From assembly GCF_001625085.1 (NCBI RefSeq), contig NZ_BDAW01000033.1, forward strand, positions 1 to 64,000: 64,000 nucleotides of DNA, read 5' to 3'. The position numbers and the translations under genes are program-made. This DNA is from Nocardia acidivorans NBRC 108247. Lineage in GTDB: Bacteria; Actinomycetota; Actinomycetes; Mycobacteriales; Mycobacteriaceae. Under the pieces are notes generated by a model. It made no database searches, was not told the DNA's origin, and was given only the letters and a program-made list of their open reading frames with translations. Positions within the stretch are counted from its first letter, which is position 1. Every line of letters begins with the position of its first letter. Of the stretch, positions 49,801-58,113 are shown piece after piece.

Positions 49801-52800
49801 TACCGATGATCTGCATGACCACCCGGCCCTCGGGATCGAGCAGATCGATATCGGCGACCGGGTCGGCGCTGGTATCCAGCCGCGCGACCACGGTGACGTG
49901 CTCCGGAATCGCCTCGAACGCACGGACTTCGGCGACGCCGATGGGCACCATGGCCCCGTCCTCCGGACCGCCGGTGCCCGCGAGCAGGGCGGCAACGCTC
50001 TGGAGCGCGGCATCGACCACACACGGATGCGCCAGATGACCGGGCGCTGCGGCCCCGGACCCGTTGAGCGCCTCGGGCACGGTTCCGTCCAGGGTGGCCA
50101 GCACGGTGGATCCGGAGATGCGCACCGAGGTGGCCCGCTGGAACGCCGGACCGTATCGCAGTCCGCGCGCGGCCAATCCGGCGTAGAACGCGGCCGGATC
50201 GATGGCGTGCATCTCGTCGGTGGCGGGCAGGTCCACCTTGGCGGTTTCGAAGGCGCCCTCGACCAGTCGGCCGGTGGCGTGCACCGTCCACAGGGCGTCG
50301 ACCGTGGCCCGCGAGCGAATGGTGAAGCGCCGGGTCGATTCCTCCACGTGCAGTTCGAGGGTCGGCGCGGTGCCGTCGTCGATAATGAGTGGCGCGATGA
50401 ACCGCACCTGTTCGACCGCGACGCGGTGGGTCTCGGTGCGCAGGGCGGCCGCGCTCAGCGCGGCGTCCAAATAGGCCGCACCCGGCAGGATTCGGGCTCC
50501 GCCGACGACGTGATCGTCCAGCCACGGCATGGCTCCGAGGCTGAGTTGAATCCGCCACGAGGTCGAGGAGTTGTCCCGGTCCGCATCGCCGAGCATGGCG
50601 TACACGCCGGGCGTCCCGTGCTGGAGCTGTGTGAAGACCGGCAATTCATGACGCAGATGGGTGCGCTGCCACGGATACCGCGGCAGATCGATATGCGGGG
50701 TGACGATATCCCCGAACAGCGTCTCGGTATCCAGTACGCCCGCGCTGTACAGCCCGGCCAGGGTCTGGCGAATGCTCTCCGCGTCGGCTTGCTTGCGGTT
50801 CAGCGTGGCGATGGAGGTGCCGGTTTCTCCCGCGCCGATGAGGATTTCGCGGATATTCGCACCCAGCACCGGATGCGGGCCGATCTCCAGGAAGACCCGA
50901 TGGCCCGCACCGACGAATTCGGTGATGGCATCGGCGAACCGGACGGGCTGCCGGACATTGGCGCACCAGTACTCGGCGTCCCAGTCGCCCGCGGTCACCT
51001 CGCGGCCGGTCACGGTGGACAGCAGCGGCAGCGTCGGCTCGCGCAGCGTGAGATCGGCCAGCACCGAGCGCAATTCGTCGAGGATCGGCTCCATCAGATA
51101 GCTGTGGTACGGGACCTCGACCTGTAGTCTGCGCGCGAAAATGCCCTGTGCGGTGAGGTTTTCCGCGATCTCGTTCAGGTGCGCCTCGGATCCGGCGAGG
51201 GTGACCGCGCTCGGACTGTTGACGGCGGCGATATCGACCAGGTCGTCACCCTCGATCAATTCCAATGCGGCGGACAGGGGTAGTCCGATGGCCAGCATGC
51301 CGCCGGAGCCCGCCGTGGTGGCCTGCAGTCGCGCGCGGTGATAGCTCACCAGTAGGGCATCGTGCAGCGAGAGCATGCCCGTGACATAGGCCGCGGACAC
51401 CTCGCCCACACTGTGGCCCACCACGGCGGCCGGATGGATGCCCAGCTCGCCGAGCATGGCGAACAGCGCCACCTGCACCAGGAAGTTCGCGGGCTGCGCC
51501 ACCGCGGTGGCGGTGACCCGGGATTCCGCCTCGGGCCGCAGCAGCTCCTCGATGATCGACCAGCCGGAGATGCGCTGGAACTCCTTGTCGACGCGCCGCG
51601 CCTCGGCGGCGAAAGTGCCGTCGGCGGTGAGCAATTCGCGACCCATGGCCCACCACTGCGGTCCCATGCCGGTGAAGACGAAGACCGGTTCGGCGACCTT
51701 GCGCGGTATCACCTTGGTGGCCGCGCGACCCCCGCCGTTGGCGTACTCGACCAGGGCGTGCACCAGTTCGGTGTCATCGCCGAAGGTCAGCCCGGTGCGG
51801 AACTGATGATGCTGGCGGCGGGTCCACGCCGCCTCGGCCAGCAGACCCGGATTCGCGCCCTCGGCAATGCGTTCGGCATAGCCGCGCGCCAGTTCCCGCG
51901 CGGCCTGATCGGTGCGCGCGGAGAGCGGCAGCACCCCGTAGTGCCGGGGCTCCCGGTCGATGCCCGCGGCGGGCACGTACTCCTGGAGAATCGCGTGCGC
52001 ATTGGTGCCGCCGTAGCCGAAACCGTTGACCGCGACGGTCATTCGCTCGACCTCGGGACCGACCGGCTCGGCCTCGAGCTGGAGTTCGATACCCAGCTCA
52101 TCGAAGGGGATATCCGGATTCGGGGTGTCCAGCCACCCCTGCGGGGCGATGGTGCGCTTGGAGATGGCCAGCGCCGATTTGATGACGCTGGCGATGCCCG
52201 AGGCCGCCTCGGTATGTCCGAGCTGCGCCTTCACCGAGCCGACGCCCACGGGTGCGGTGCGCCCCTCGACCTGTCCGTAAGCCCTTCCGATGGCGCGCAA
52301 TTCGAGCGGATCGCCGACCGGGGTGCCGGTGCCGTGCGCCTCCACATAGGTGATCTGGTGCGGTGCGATGCCCGCGCGCCGGGAGACCGATATCGCCAGC
52401 GCCTCCTGCAGATCGGCGTTCGGCACCGTGATGGCCGAGGTGCGCCCGTCCTGATTGGAGCCGGTGGCCTTGATGACCGCGTAGACCCGATCCCCTTCGC
52501 GTTCTGCGTCTTCCAAGCGCTTGAGCACGACCATGCCCGAGCCCTCGCCGCGGCCGTAGCCGTCGGCGGCGGCATCGAAGGGCTTGCTGCGGCCGTCGGC
52601 GGCCAGGAAGCCGCCCTTGCACATGGAGACGAACGCCTCGGGCTGCAAGAGCATGGTGACCCCGCCCGCGATGGCGACCTCGCAGTCGCCGTTGGCCAGT
52701 CCCTGGCAGGCCAGATGCAGTGCGACCAGCGAGGACGAACACGCGGTGTCGACGGTGAGCGCGGGTCCGACCATATTGAGCGCGAACGCGATTCGGTTCG

Positions 52801-53263
52801 ACAGCATGGTGTACGACGCACCCGCGGCGGTGTGCATATCGACGTACGGCAGCGCGGTGCTGGTGCCCGAGATGGCGAGCTGGTCCAGGGTGAACGCGCC
52901 GACGTACACCCCGATCGGGGCCCCGGAGATCCGACCGGCGATACCGGCGTCGTCCAACGCCTCCCAGACGACCTCGAGCACCAGGCGCTGCTGCGGGTCC
53001 ATGGCGGCGGCCTCGCGCGGCGAGATGCCGAAGAAATCCGGATCGAAGGCCCAGGGATCGCCGGTCATGAAGGCGGCGCGTTTGGTGTACATCCGGCCGG
53101 GCGTGCGCCGGTCCGGATCGTAGTAGCGGCGGTAGTCCCAGCGCTGTGCGGGTATCTCGGTGACGCCGTCACCCTTGTTGATGATGAAGTCCCAGAAGGA
53201 TTCCGGTGAATCGATACCACCCGCGTATCGGCACCCGATTCCGACAATGGCAATGTCAGACAC
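46871..53263 (-). CDS. Single-module fully reducing type I polyketide synthase
   Basis: 2130 residues from a GTG at 53263 (GAGGAG upstream). Domains in order: KS 1-430 (C175 in DTACSSS, H310, H350); AT 525-835 (S618 in GHSVGE; specificity stretch VPYHS, neither clear malonyl nor methylmalonyl); DH 885-1165 (H918 in HVVGGARILP, D1084); ER 1410-1735 (NADPH motif HGAAGGVGTAA); KR 1750-1990 (GGFGAFG, Y1906, N1910, VDD motif of B-type); ACP 2025-2110 (S2067 in DLGLDSL). No thioesterase. The order matches iterative Mas-like PKS enzymes of mycobacteria that build saturated, often methyl-branched chains. The missing release domain is supplied by the coupled alpha-oxoamine synthase gene. Preceded by a GNAT gene 62 nt upstream. 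Confidence 0.95.
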   Translation of the reverse strand: MSDIAIVGIGCRYAGGIDSPESFWDFIINKGDGVTEIPAQRWDYRRYYDPDRRTPGRMYTKRAAFMTGDPWAFDPDFFGISPREAAAMDPQQRLVLEVVWEALDDAGIAGRISGAPIGVYVGAFTLDQLAISGTSTALPYVDMHTAAGASYTMLSNRIAFALNMVGPALTVDTACSSSLVALHLACQGLANGDCEVAIAGGVTMLLQPEAFVSMCKGGFLAADGRSKPFDAAADGYGRGEGSGMVVLKRLEDAEREGDRVYAVIKATGSNQDGRTSAITVPNADLQEALAISVSRRAGIAPHQITYVEAHGTGTPVGDPLELRAIGRAYGQVEGRTAPVGVGSVKAQLGHTEAASGIASVIKSALAISKRTIAPQGWLDTPNPDIPFDELGIELQLEAEPVGPEVERMTVAVNGFGYGGTNAHAILQEYVPAAGIDREPRHYGVLPLSARTDQAARELARGYAERIAEGANPGLLAEAAWTRRQHHQFRTGLTFGDDTELVHALVEYANGGGRAATKVIPRKVAEPVFVFTGMGPQWWAMGRELLTADGTFAAEARRVDKEFQRISGWSIIEELLRPEAESRVTATAVAQPANFLVQVALFAMLGELGIHPAAVVGHSVGEVSAAYVTGMLSLHDALLVSYHRARLQATTAGSGGMLAIGLPLSAALELIEGDDLVDIAAVNSPSAVTLAGSEAHLNEIAENLTAQGIFARRLQVEVPYHSYLMEPILDELRSVLADLTLREPTLPLLSTVTGREVTAGDWDAEYWCANVRQPVRFADAITEFVGAGHRVFLEIGPHPVLGANIREILIGAGETGTSIATLNRKQADAESIRQTLAGLYSAGVLDTETLFGDIVTPHIDLPRYPWQRTHLRHELPVFTQLQHGTPGVYAMLGDADRDNSSTSWRIQLSLGAMPWLDDHVVGGARILPGAAYLDAALSAAALRTETHRVAVEQVRFIAPLIIDDGTAPTLELHVEESTRRFTIRSRATVDALWTVHATGRLVEGAFETAKVDLPATDEMHAIDPAAFYAGLAARGLRYGPAFQRATSVRISGSTVLATLDGTVPEALNGSGAAAPGHLAHPCVVDAALQSVAALLAGTGGPEDGAMVPIGVAEVRAFEAIPEHVTVVARLDTSADPVADIDLLDPEGRVVMQIIGMRFGSIAPGRGALQRMTEFFYEDRWDMRDPIDPNALPESANACALLLELGVRPGARAAWIAAAVGGGEILTLGDPNREDLESLVLEHLRHSTAGSVDRLHVIVVAGSEYEDLDNLWALRRIALTIDDFFDTWLERRGVEIPMTGDGSLHVSVVTERAFAHPREQAAPNPGHAALAGARRVLLNEQPRLRWRLVDIDSDVTAVDLAAELAIPGAFSYDNSDEIFLRNGLRWVPVVDASLPDRIEALDQAVPLTDPEANFTLELPKSRLLSKLGWRRCDRREPGPGEVEVRMRAVGLGYKDPLKVLGVLNEEELAGTYFGGTPGMEGDAVVTRIGSDITDLAVGDKVMLSSKGMISRFHTTDRTLVSPVSPDAEPGYCTSEVAFATAEYSLLELARVGAGDVVLVHGAAGGVGTAAVQIAKLHGAIVIGTASTGDRRAYVLGQGADHVLDSRSLNFADDVLGLTGGRGADVVISTAPGEILRRNFKAVAEFGRIVEIGKADIYGGGVLDMRYFDKNISYHSFDLDRMLALRRTRTIALMERVEAALASGRYRRLPFELYETDDVARAFEDVARSTQLGRIAVSMEAAAPLVRPQIPQVSVDASARYLITGGFGAFGLAIGRWLVRSGARHLTLLGRSGATTEAARNQLAAWEHEGIDIVTERVDVTDVEGMAAVIARANTADHPLRGVIHTAGVVDDKRISLMDRGSLASVYRPKIEGARALRNGLDLAGAELDLFILFSSGSSIFAGIGQYSYTAANLALQSIADVVVREGGTALAVGWGHMSGGGMADDENVARYLRTTGFDSIDMDEGTEFLEKALELGIHHQVAIIPVDWGKVAASVPFFSMVGRVQEQIAAAAEDDSAASQLVAALRALDAQKRGDVVAHMLAEQLAVVMGVDPDSIDLTVPVPDLGLDSLMAVEFGALVGKSLGIDLTALKMGRTFTLEQAGTRAAEFLIGASTADSTPVAAPAPAATEVTA

Positions 53264-53325
53264 TACGACTCCTCGGCAAAACTCAGATCGACAGGTGATC
53301 CCCCCCGAGAAGGCTGTTGCCGGAA

Positions 53326-53955
53326 TTACTCCGACGGCACCGGAACCGGTTGCCGCAGAACGAAGTTCATCTCAGGTCCGGTACTCCCGATACGGACCCG
53401 GCGAACCAGTTCATAGCCGAAGGTGGCGTAGTACGGCATATTGCCGTCCTTGCAGATACCGCCCACGGTCTCGCCGCGCTGATCGGCCAGGGCGTCGAGC
53501 CAATTGACCAGTGAGCGACCGACTCCCGAGCGCTGCACGGTGGGGTCCGCGCCCAGATACACCATGAAGTGATGACCCTGTTCGGGGCGGACCTCGGCGA
53601 TGGCGTTGTCCACGTGTATGCCCCGCGTGGTGCCCGCGCCCATGGCCCACAGCAACAGCGGACCCGAAATCGCCTCGCGCCATATTGATTTGCGATACCC
53701 CGCCGGATACCACAGCAGTGCGCCCACGATTTTCCCGTCCACCGTGGAGACCGCGGCGCCGCCGGCGGGCAGGAATCGATACCGAATCATGATGCGCAGC
53801 ATGCGCGGTGATCTGCGATGCCGATTTCCCACGTCTGGGAAGACGTACTCCTCGATGGGATCATCGGACGCGAACGCCCTGGCGATGATCCGTGCCATAT
53901 CCGCTATGTCGTGCTCGGTAGCCCGGCGGATAACCGGTACACCCGACTGATCCAA
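53326..53955 (-). CDS. GNAT-family N-acyltransferase
   Basis: 209 residues from a TTG at 53955 (AGAGGG upstream). Acetyl-CoA-binding signature: YLGADPTVQRSGVGRSLVNW (motif A), preceded by strand GHHFMVYL and followed by PYYATFGYELVRRV. N-terminal IRRATEHDIADMARIIARAF is typical. It is the first gene of the PKS operon, 62 nt before the PKS. A free amine made by the alpha-oxoamine synthase would be a natural substrate for N-acetylation, which could also serve as self-protection. Direct evidence is lacking, and a general GNAT role cannot be excluded. Confidence 0.85.
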   Translation of the reverse strand: MDQSGVPVIRRATEHDIADMARIIARAFASDDPIEEYVFPDVGNRHRRSPRMLRIMIRYRFLPAGGAAVSTVDGKIVGALLWYPAGYRKSIWREAISGPLLLWAMGAGTTRGIHVDNAIAEVRPEQGHHFMVYLGADPTVQRSGVGRSLVNWLDALADQRGETVGGICKDGNMPYYATFGYELVRRVRIGSTGPEMNFVLRQPVPVPSE

Positions 53956-53979
53956 GATTTTTCCCTCTGCCTTGTAATG

Positions 53980-53993
53980 CTACTGACCAGTAG
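53980..53993. promoter_or_regulatory. CTACTGACCAGTAG palindrome, candidate TetR-type operator
   Basis: Perfect 6-bp arms (CTACTG/CAGTAG) with a 2-nt centre, extended by TGTAA on the left and TTACA on the right with one indel. It is 25 nt upstream of the GNAT start, where it would overlap the promoter of the GNAT-PKS-synthase operon. The form fits TetR-family sites. No TetR gene is adjacent, so the regulator is elsewhere. Confidence 0.6.
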
Positions 53994-54132
53994 GTTACAT
54001 GCCTGGGATTATCCCGCACCCCGTTCGCGTTGTGGCATAAAACAATTCATCACACCATTGCAGGGGGTGCGGTTTTGATTTAAGGTGTCGCGCTCAAAAA
54101 GCTTGGCGCACAACAGAATCGACTGAGACAGT

Positions 54133-54160
54133 GGTGATGTCCGACGATCAGGACATCGCC
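54133..54160 (-). terminator. Stem-loop overlapping the crcB stop codon
   Basis: GGTGATGTCC (54133-54142) pairs with GGACATCGCC (54151-54160) in a 10-bp stem with one G-T pair and an 8-nt loop. The stop codon of the minus-strand CrcB gene (54148-54150) lies in the loop. It probably terminates the crcB transcript before the GNAT promoter region. Confidence 0.55.
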
Positions 54161-54507
54161 TGAAAAGCGCTGTAGCTCAACAGGGTGGCGCCCAGTCCGG
54201 CGATCACGCTCACCACGATATTCGTGGCCGCGTACAGATACGCGCGCCGTTCCGCCAGTCGCACCGTTTCGAAGCTGAAGGTGCTGTACGTGGTGAGCGC
54301 ACCGCAGAAACCGGTGCCCGCGAGCGCGTACACGGGTGCGGACACCGCCGCCCCGGTGAGGCCGCCCAGGATCAGGCAGCCGATCAGATTCACCGTGAAG
54401 GTGCCCCACGGAAAGATGCTGTCGTGCTTGGTCTGCACCGCGCGATCGGTGAGATAGCGCAGCGGTGCGCCGACCATCGCGCCGAGGGCGATCAGCAGGG
54501 TTGTCAT
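54148..54507 (-). CDS. crcB: CrcB/Fluc fluoride channel subunit
   Basis: 119 residues from the ATG at 54507, overlapping the upstream crcB by 4 nt. Four hydrophobic spans. The Fluc signature is present: GAMVGAPLRYLTDR, FPWGTFTVNLIGCLILGG and the central GTGFCGALTTYSTFSFE with the TM3 break. Fluc channels are dual-topology dimers. Actinobacteria often encode two complementary subunits that form a heterodimer, as expected here. Exports fluoride from the cytoplasm. I could not find a fluoride riboswitch upstream. Confidence 0.92.
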   Translation of the reverse strand: MTTLLIALGAMVGAPLRYLTDRAVQTKHDSIFPWGTFTVNLIGCLILGGLTGAAVSAPVYALAGTGFCGALTTYSTFSFETVRLAERRAYLYAATNIVVSVIAGLGATLLSYSAFQAMS

Positions 54508-55028
54508 CGCGCATCCCCCGCGCTCAGCGTCGAATGCAGGCCGCGGGTGAGCGCGACCGCCGCGAGCGTGGCCAGCAGTGCGCACAGCAGGGTCGCGGCC
54601 AGATAGCCGAAGGCGGTCGTGGCGGTGCCCGGTTGCAGCAGGCCGCGCGTCTCGTTGGCGTAGGTGGAGAAGGTGGTGAAACCGCCGAGAATTCCCACGC
54701 CCAGGAACGGCCGGGCCAGCGGATGCGCCGCGCGGATCTCGGTGATGACCACCATGAGCACCCCGATCAGGAAGCAGCCGAGCACATTGGTGGTGAAGGT
54801 GGCCCACGGGAATCCGCCCGCGGGGGTCGGCCAGAGCCGGGCCAGTCCGTAGCGGCCCAGCGCCCCGAGTGCACCGCCGACGGCGATCACCGTGAGCACG
54901 GTCACCGGATGGTCGCGCAGTTCGCGGCGCTGGGCGGGGGCGTGCACGTCGATATCGGAATCGATCGTGCCACCGAGTGGTTCGATCGATTCGGGTGCGG
55001 CGTCCCCGTCCGCCACTTCGCTACTCAT
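54504..55028 (-). CDS. crcB: CrcB/Fluc fluoride channel subunit
   Basis: 174 residues from the ATG at 55028 (GGAG upstream; an earlier in-frame start to 55088 is weaker). An acidic 50-residue cytoplasmic head precedes four spans. Signature: GGALGALGRYGLARLW, FPWATFTTNVLGCFLIGVL and GILGGFTTFSTYANETRGL. Partner of the downstream crcB with a 4-nt overlap. The pair probably forms an antiparallel heterodimeric fluoride channel. Divergent from the luciferase-like monooxygenase gene. Confidence 0.9.
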   Translation of the reverse strand: MSSEVADGDAAPESIEPLGGTIDSDIDVHAPAQRRELRDHPVTVLTVIAVGGALGALGRYGLARLWPTPAGGFPWATFTTNVLGCFLIGVLMVVITEIRAAHPLARPFLGVGILGGFTTFSTYANETRGLLQPGTATTAFGYLAATLLCALLATLAAVALTRGLHSTLSAGDAR

Positions 55029-55135
55029 CGTGGTCTCCGCATCGATCGACCAGCCTAGTGGAATAACCCGCCGGAACCCCTGGTTCATTTGGTTGCCATA
55101 TCCACTAGCATGGCCTTTCGATCCGAGGAGGACTC

Positions 55136-56269
55136 GTGCAGTTCGGAATCTTCACCGTCGGGGACGTCACCACCGACCCCACCAACGGTCGCACCCCGAC
55201 CGAGGCGGAGCGGATCCAGGCGATGGTCGCCATCGGCGAGAAGGCCGAAGAGGTCGGCCTCGACGTCTTCGCCACCGGCGAGCACCACAATCCGCCCTTC
55301 GTCCCGTCATCGCCGACCACCATGCTCGGCTACCTCGCCGCACGCACCGAACGGCTCATCCTCTCCACCGCGACCACGCTGATCACCACCAATGATCCGG
55401 TCAAGATCGCCGAGGACTTCGCCATGCTCCAGCATCTGGCGGGCGGGCGCGTCGACCTCATGATGGGACGCGGAAATACCGGGCCGGTCTACCCCTGGTT
55501 CGGCAAGGATATTCGCGACGGCATCCCGCTGGCGGTGGAGAACTACCACCTGCTGCGGCGGCTCTGGCGCGAACAGCGCATCGACTGGCAGGGCAACTTC
55601 CGCGGACCGCTGCAGGGCTTCACCGCGACGCCCGCACCGCTGGAGAACACCCCGCCGTTCGTCTGGCACGGGTCGATCCGCTCGCCCGAGATCGCCGAAC
55701 AGGCCGCGTACTACGGCGACGGGTTCTTCCACAACAACATCTTCTGGAACAAGGAGCACACCGAGCAGATCGTGCGCCTGTACCGGCAGCGCTTCGAGCA
55801 CTACGGGCACGGCAGCGCCGATCAGGCCATTGTCGGACTCGGCGGACAGGTGTTCATGGCCGAGACCGAGGCCGAGGCGAAGAAGCGGTTCCGGCCGTAC
55901 TTCGACAACGCGCCGGTGTACGGGCACGGACCCTCGCTAGAGGACTTCTCGGAGATGACGCCGCTGACCGTCGGCACGCCGGAGCAGGTCATCGAGCGCA
56001 CCCTCGGCTTCGCCGATTACGCGGGTGACTACCAGCGTCAGCTGTTCCTGATGGACCACGCCGGACTCCCCATCGACGTGGTGCTGGAGCAGATCGAGAT
56101 CCTGGGTCGCGAGGTGGTTCCGGTGCTGCGCAAGGAGTTCGAGCTGCGCCGCCCCGAACATGTGCCCAGCGATCCGCCCACCCATGCCAGTCTGGTCGCC
56201 GCCGGGCCGGACGCCCCGCACCACCTGGTCGATCCTTCGCGTGACCGGCTTCCGGTCGAATCGAATTGA
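55136..56269 (+). CDS. Luciferase-like FMN-dependent monooxygenase (CE1758-type)
   Basis: 377 residues from a GTG at 55136 with GAGGAGG upstream. TIM-barrel flavin monooxygenase: FGIFTVGDVTTDPTNGRTPT, DVFATGEHHNPPFVPSS, LMMGRGNTGPVYPWFG and the C-terminal EQVIERTLGFADYAGDYQRQ. It uses reduced FMN, which the next gene's FMN reductase (8-nt gap) would supply. The two are a two-component system. Substrate unknown; related enzymes act on alkanals, sulfonates or fused-ring compounds. Confidence 0.9.
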   Translation: MQFGIFTVGDVTTDPTNGRTPTEAERIQAMVAIGEKAEEVGLDVFATGEHHNPPFVPSSPTTMLGYLAARTERLILSTATTLITTNDPVKIAEDFAMLQHLAGGRVDLMMGRGNTGPVYPWFGKDIRDGIPLAVENYHLLRRLWREQRIDWQGNFRGPLQGFTATPAPLENTPPFVWHGSIRSPEIAEQAAYYGDGFFHNNIFWNKEHTEQIVRLYRQRFEHYGHGSADQAIVGLGGQVFMAETEAEAKKRFRPYFDNAPVYGHGPSLEDFSEMTPLTVGTPEQVIERTLGFADYAGDYQRQLFLMDHAGLPIDVVLEQIEILGREVVPVLRKEFELRRPEHVPSDPPTHASLVAAGPDAPHHLVDPSRDRLPVESN

Positions 56270-56277
56270 GGCACAAG

Positions 56278-56943
56278 ATGAGTCGTACAGTCGTCGTACT
56301 CACCGCCGGGCTGTCCCAGCCCTCCTCGACGCGCCTGCTCGCCGATCAGCTCGCCGCCGCCGTGGACGCGGCGATCGGCGGGCGCGGGGAGAGCGTGGAG
56401 TTCGAGGTGATCGAACTGCGGGAGCTGGCAACCGAACTCGCCGCCACCATGGCGACCGGTGGCATTCCCACACCCGCCATCACGGCCGTGCGGGAGCGAA
56501 TCTCGCAGGCGGACGGGCTGATTGCCGTCACGCCGGTCTTCGCCGCCAGTTACAGCGGTCTGTTCAAGATGTTCTTCGACATCCTGGACCCGGATGCCTT
56601 GAACGATATGCCGGTGCTGATCGCGGCGACCGCGGGCACCCCGCGCCACTCGCTGGTACTGGACTACGCCATGCGCCCGCTCTTCACCTACCTGCGCGCG
56701 GTCGTCGTCCCCACCGGCGTCTTCGCCGCCACCGAGGATTTCGGCTCCGCCGGTCTCAACGACCGGATTCGCCGCGCCGCAGCCGAATTCGCGACCCTGG
56801 TGGTGGCCGAACCCGCGTCCGTCGGCGGCTTCCTCCAGGACACCGAGCCCCGCGAACGCGTCTCCGGAAACTCCCTCGCCGCGGTAACCCCCTTCAGCAG
56901 CCTCCTCGCCGGACACACCGGAAACGGTGCCGTCCGCCGCTGA
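56278..56943 (+). CDS. NAD(P)H-dependent FMN reductase (CE1759-type)
   Basis: 221 residues from the ATG at 56278. Flavodoxin-like fold: VVVLTAGLSQPSSTRLLADQ, then VTPVFAASYSGLFKMFFDIL and a later VPTGVFAATEDFGSAG. The phosphate loop GLSQPSSTR binds FMN. It follows the luciferase-like monooxygenase by 8 nt on the same strand, the standard pairing in actinobacteria, and supplies reduced flavin. Confidence 0.9.
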   Translation: MSRTVVVLTAGLSQPSSTRLLADQLAAAVDAAIGGRGESVEFEVIELRELATELAATMATGGIPTPAITAVRERISQADGLIAVTPVFAASYSGLFKMFFDILDPDALNDMPVLIAATAGTPRHSLVLDYAMRPLFTYLRAVVVPTGVFAATEDFGSAGLNDRIRRAAAEFATLVVAEPASVGGFLQDTEPRERVSGNSLAAVTPFSSLLAGHTGNGAVRR

Positions 56944-57055
56944 TCGGCCGCCGGCGCTGAGCTATTCCGCGGCCCGGTAATCTTCGCGCTGCTGGTGATC
57001 GGCGGCACCTGGGCGCTGGTGCGCCGTCTCTCGCCGCACCGGGGAATCCTGAGCG

Positions 57056-57952
57056 CTATCCGGTGCTGTCGGCCAGTTCGACCAGGCGGGCGCGGACCAG
57101 GTCGGGGCGTTCGTCGATGATGAAATGTCCACAGCCGCTGACACCTTCGAAGGTGTAGTCGTCCGCACGGGCGGTGGCGGGATCGGCCATGGAGTGGTGC
57201 ACCGCCGCATCGTCGACGCCGAACAGGGCGTGGATCGGGACGGTGCCGCGACGGCGTTCGGGATTGCGGGCCGCCCGCGGAATCTCCTTCAGCCAGAAGG
57301 TTCGATAGGTGTCGGTGGCGGCCTGCGCGCAGACCGGATCGCGGAAGCGTTCGGAGAAGCTGCGTACCACCTCGCGGGTGACCGCGGTGCGATCGGTCAT
57401 GGCGCTGCTGATCAGCCATTCCAGGAAGCCGGTGCGCCGCTGCACCGGTTTACCCGCGATGGCGATCAGCGGCTGATAGGTCAAAAAGCGCCAAAGATTG
57501 CGCGCCACAACCGAGGTGGGCACCCAGGGATGGGCCATATTCATGGCCAGGTAGCCGGAGAAACGGTCCGGCTCGCGCAGGATCATCCGATATCCGATGA
57601 AGCCGCCCCAATCGTGCCCGGCGAGCAGCACCCGCTCGAGGCCCATCGCATCGAGCAGCGCGAACAGGTCCGAGGCCACATCATCCTTGGCCCATTTGTG
57701 CGGTGCGGGTCCGGACCACCCGTACCCCGGCAGATCCGGCGCGATGATCCGCAGTCCCGCAGGGGGATTCGCGAGCAGGTCGCGGTAGGCGTAGTGATGC
57801 TGCGGCCAGCCGTGCAGCAGCAGCACCGGTCGTCCCCGGGCGGGACCGGCTTCGGTCACATGGAATCGCACGCCGCGGGCCGTCACGAACGACCGCCGCA
57901 CCCCGTCGATCGCGGGCGGTCGGGATGCGGCGGCACTGCCGAATTCAGCCAT
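57056..57952 (-). CDS. Alpha/beta hydrolase, epoxide hydrolase/haloalkane-dehalogenase-like
   Basis: 298 residues from the ATG at 57952; upstream in-frame codons to 58087 lack a ribosome site and look non-coding. Motifs: LLLHGWPQHHYAYRDLL (oxyanion HGWP), nucleophile GHDWGGFIGYRM (Asp instead of Ser), a cap domain, and catalytic His in SGCGHFIIDERPDLV. The HGWP/GHDWGG pair is diagnostic of epoxide hydrolases and related dehalogenases, with Asp attacking the substrate. Isolated between plus-strand genes. Confidence 0.9.
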   Translation of the reverse strand: MAEFGSAAASRPPAIDGVRRSFVTARGVRFHVTEAGPARGRPVLLLHGWPQHHYAYRDLLANPPAGLRIIAPDLPGYGWSGPAPHKWAKDDVASDLFALLDAMGLERVLLAGHDWGGFIGYRMILREPDRFSGYLAMNMAHPWVPTSVVARNLWRFLTYQPLIAIAGKPVQRRTGFLEWLISSAMTDRTAVTREVVRSFSERFRDPVCAQAATDTYRTFWLKEIPRAARNPERRRGTVPIHALFGVDDAAVHHSMADPATARADDYTFEGVSGCGHFIIDERPDLVRARLVELADSTG

Positions 57953-58113
57953 GGGTTCACGATATCCGGCGCTGCCGGGACCCCGCCCCGAGCCGATCGG
58001 GCGGTGATCGTCGGCTACCGTTCGGCATCCCGCCGCCGGGACCGGCGGCGCGCACTCGCCCGAAGGGTGAAAATCGCCCATATGCACGTCCGTGGGGCCG
58101 TACTCTCTGGTGT

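Noticed and set aside
48467-51127. An 886-codon plus-strand frame opposite the PKS.
   Set aside because: It is a shadow of the ER and DH domains, has no motif, and its composition (Asp/Gly/His/Arg-rich) is typical of antisense frames in this genome.
55029-55135. Possible fluoride riboswitch upstream of the crcB pair.
   Set aside because: The 107-nt gap lacks the paired structure and conserved GGNGAUGG-like core that I could recognise, and it also contains the divergent luciferase promoter.
56950-57055. A short plus-strand frame with a hydrophobic run (GPVIFALLVIGGTWALVRR) after the FMN reductase gene.
   Set aside because: It looks like a membrane-span remnant, but there is no start codon with a ribosome site, the following residues are Arg/Gly-rich, and it runs into the convergent hydrolase gene. 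Not enough to call a gene or a fossil.
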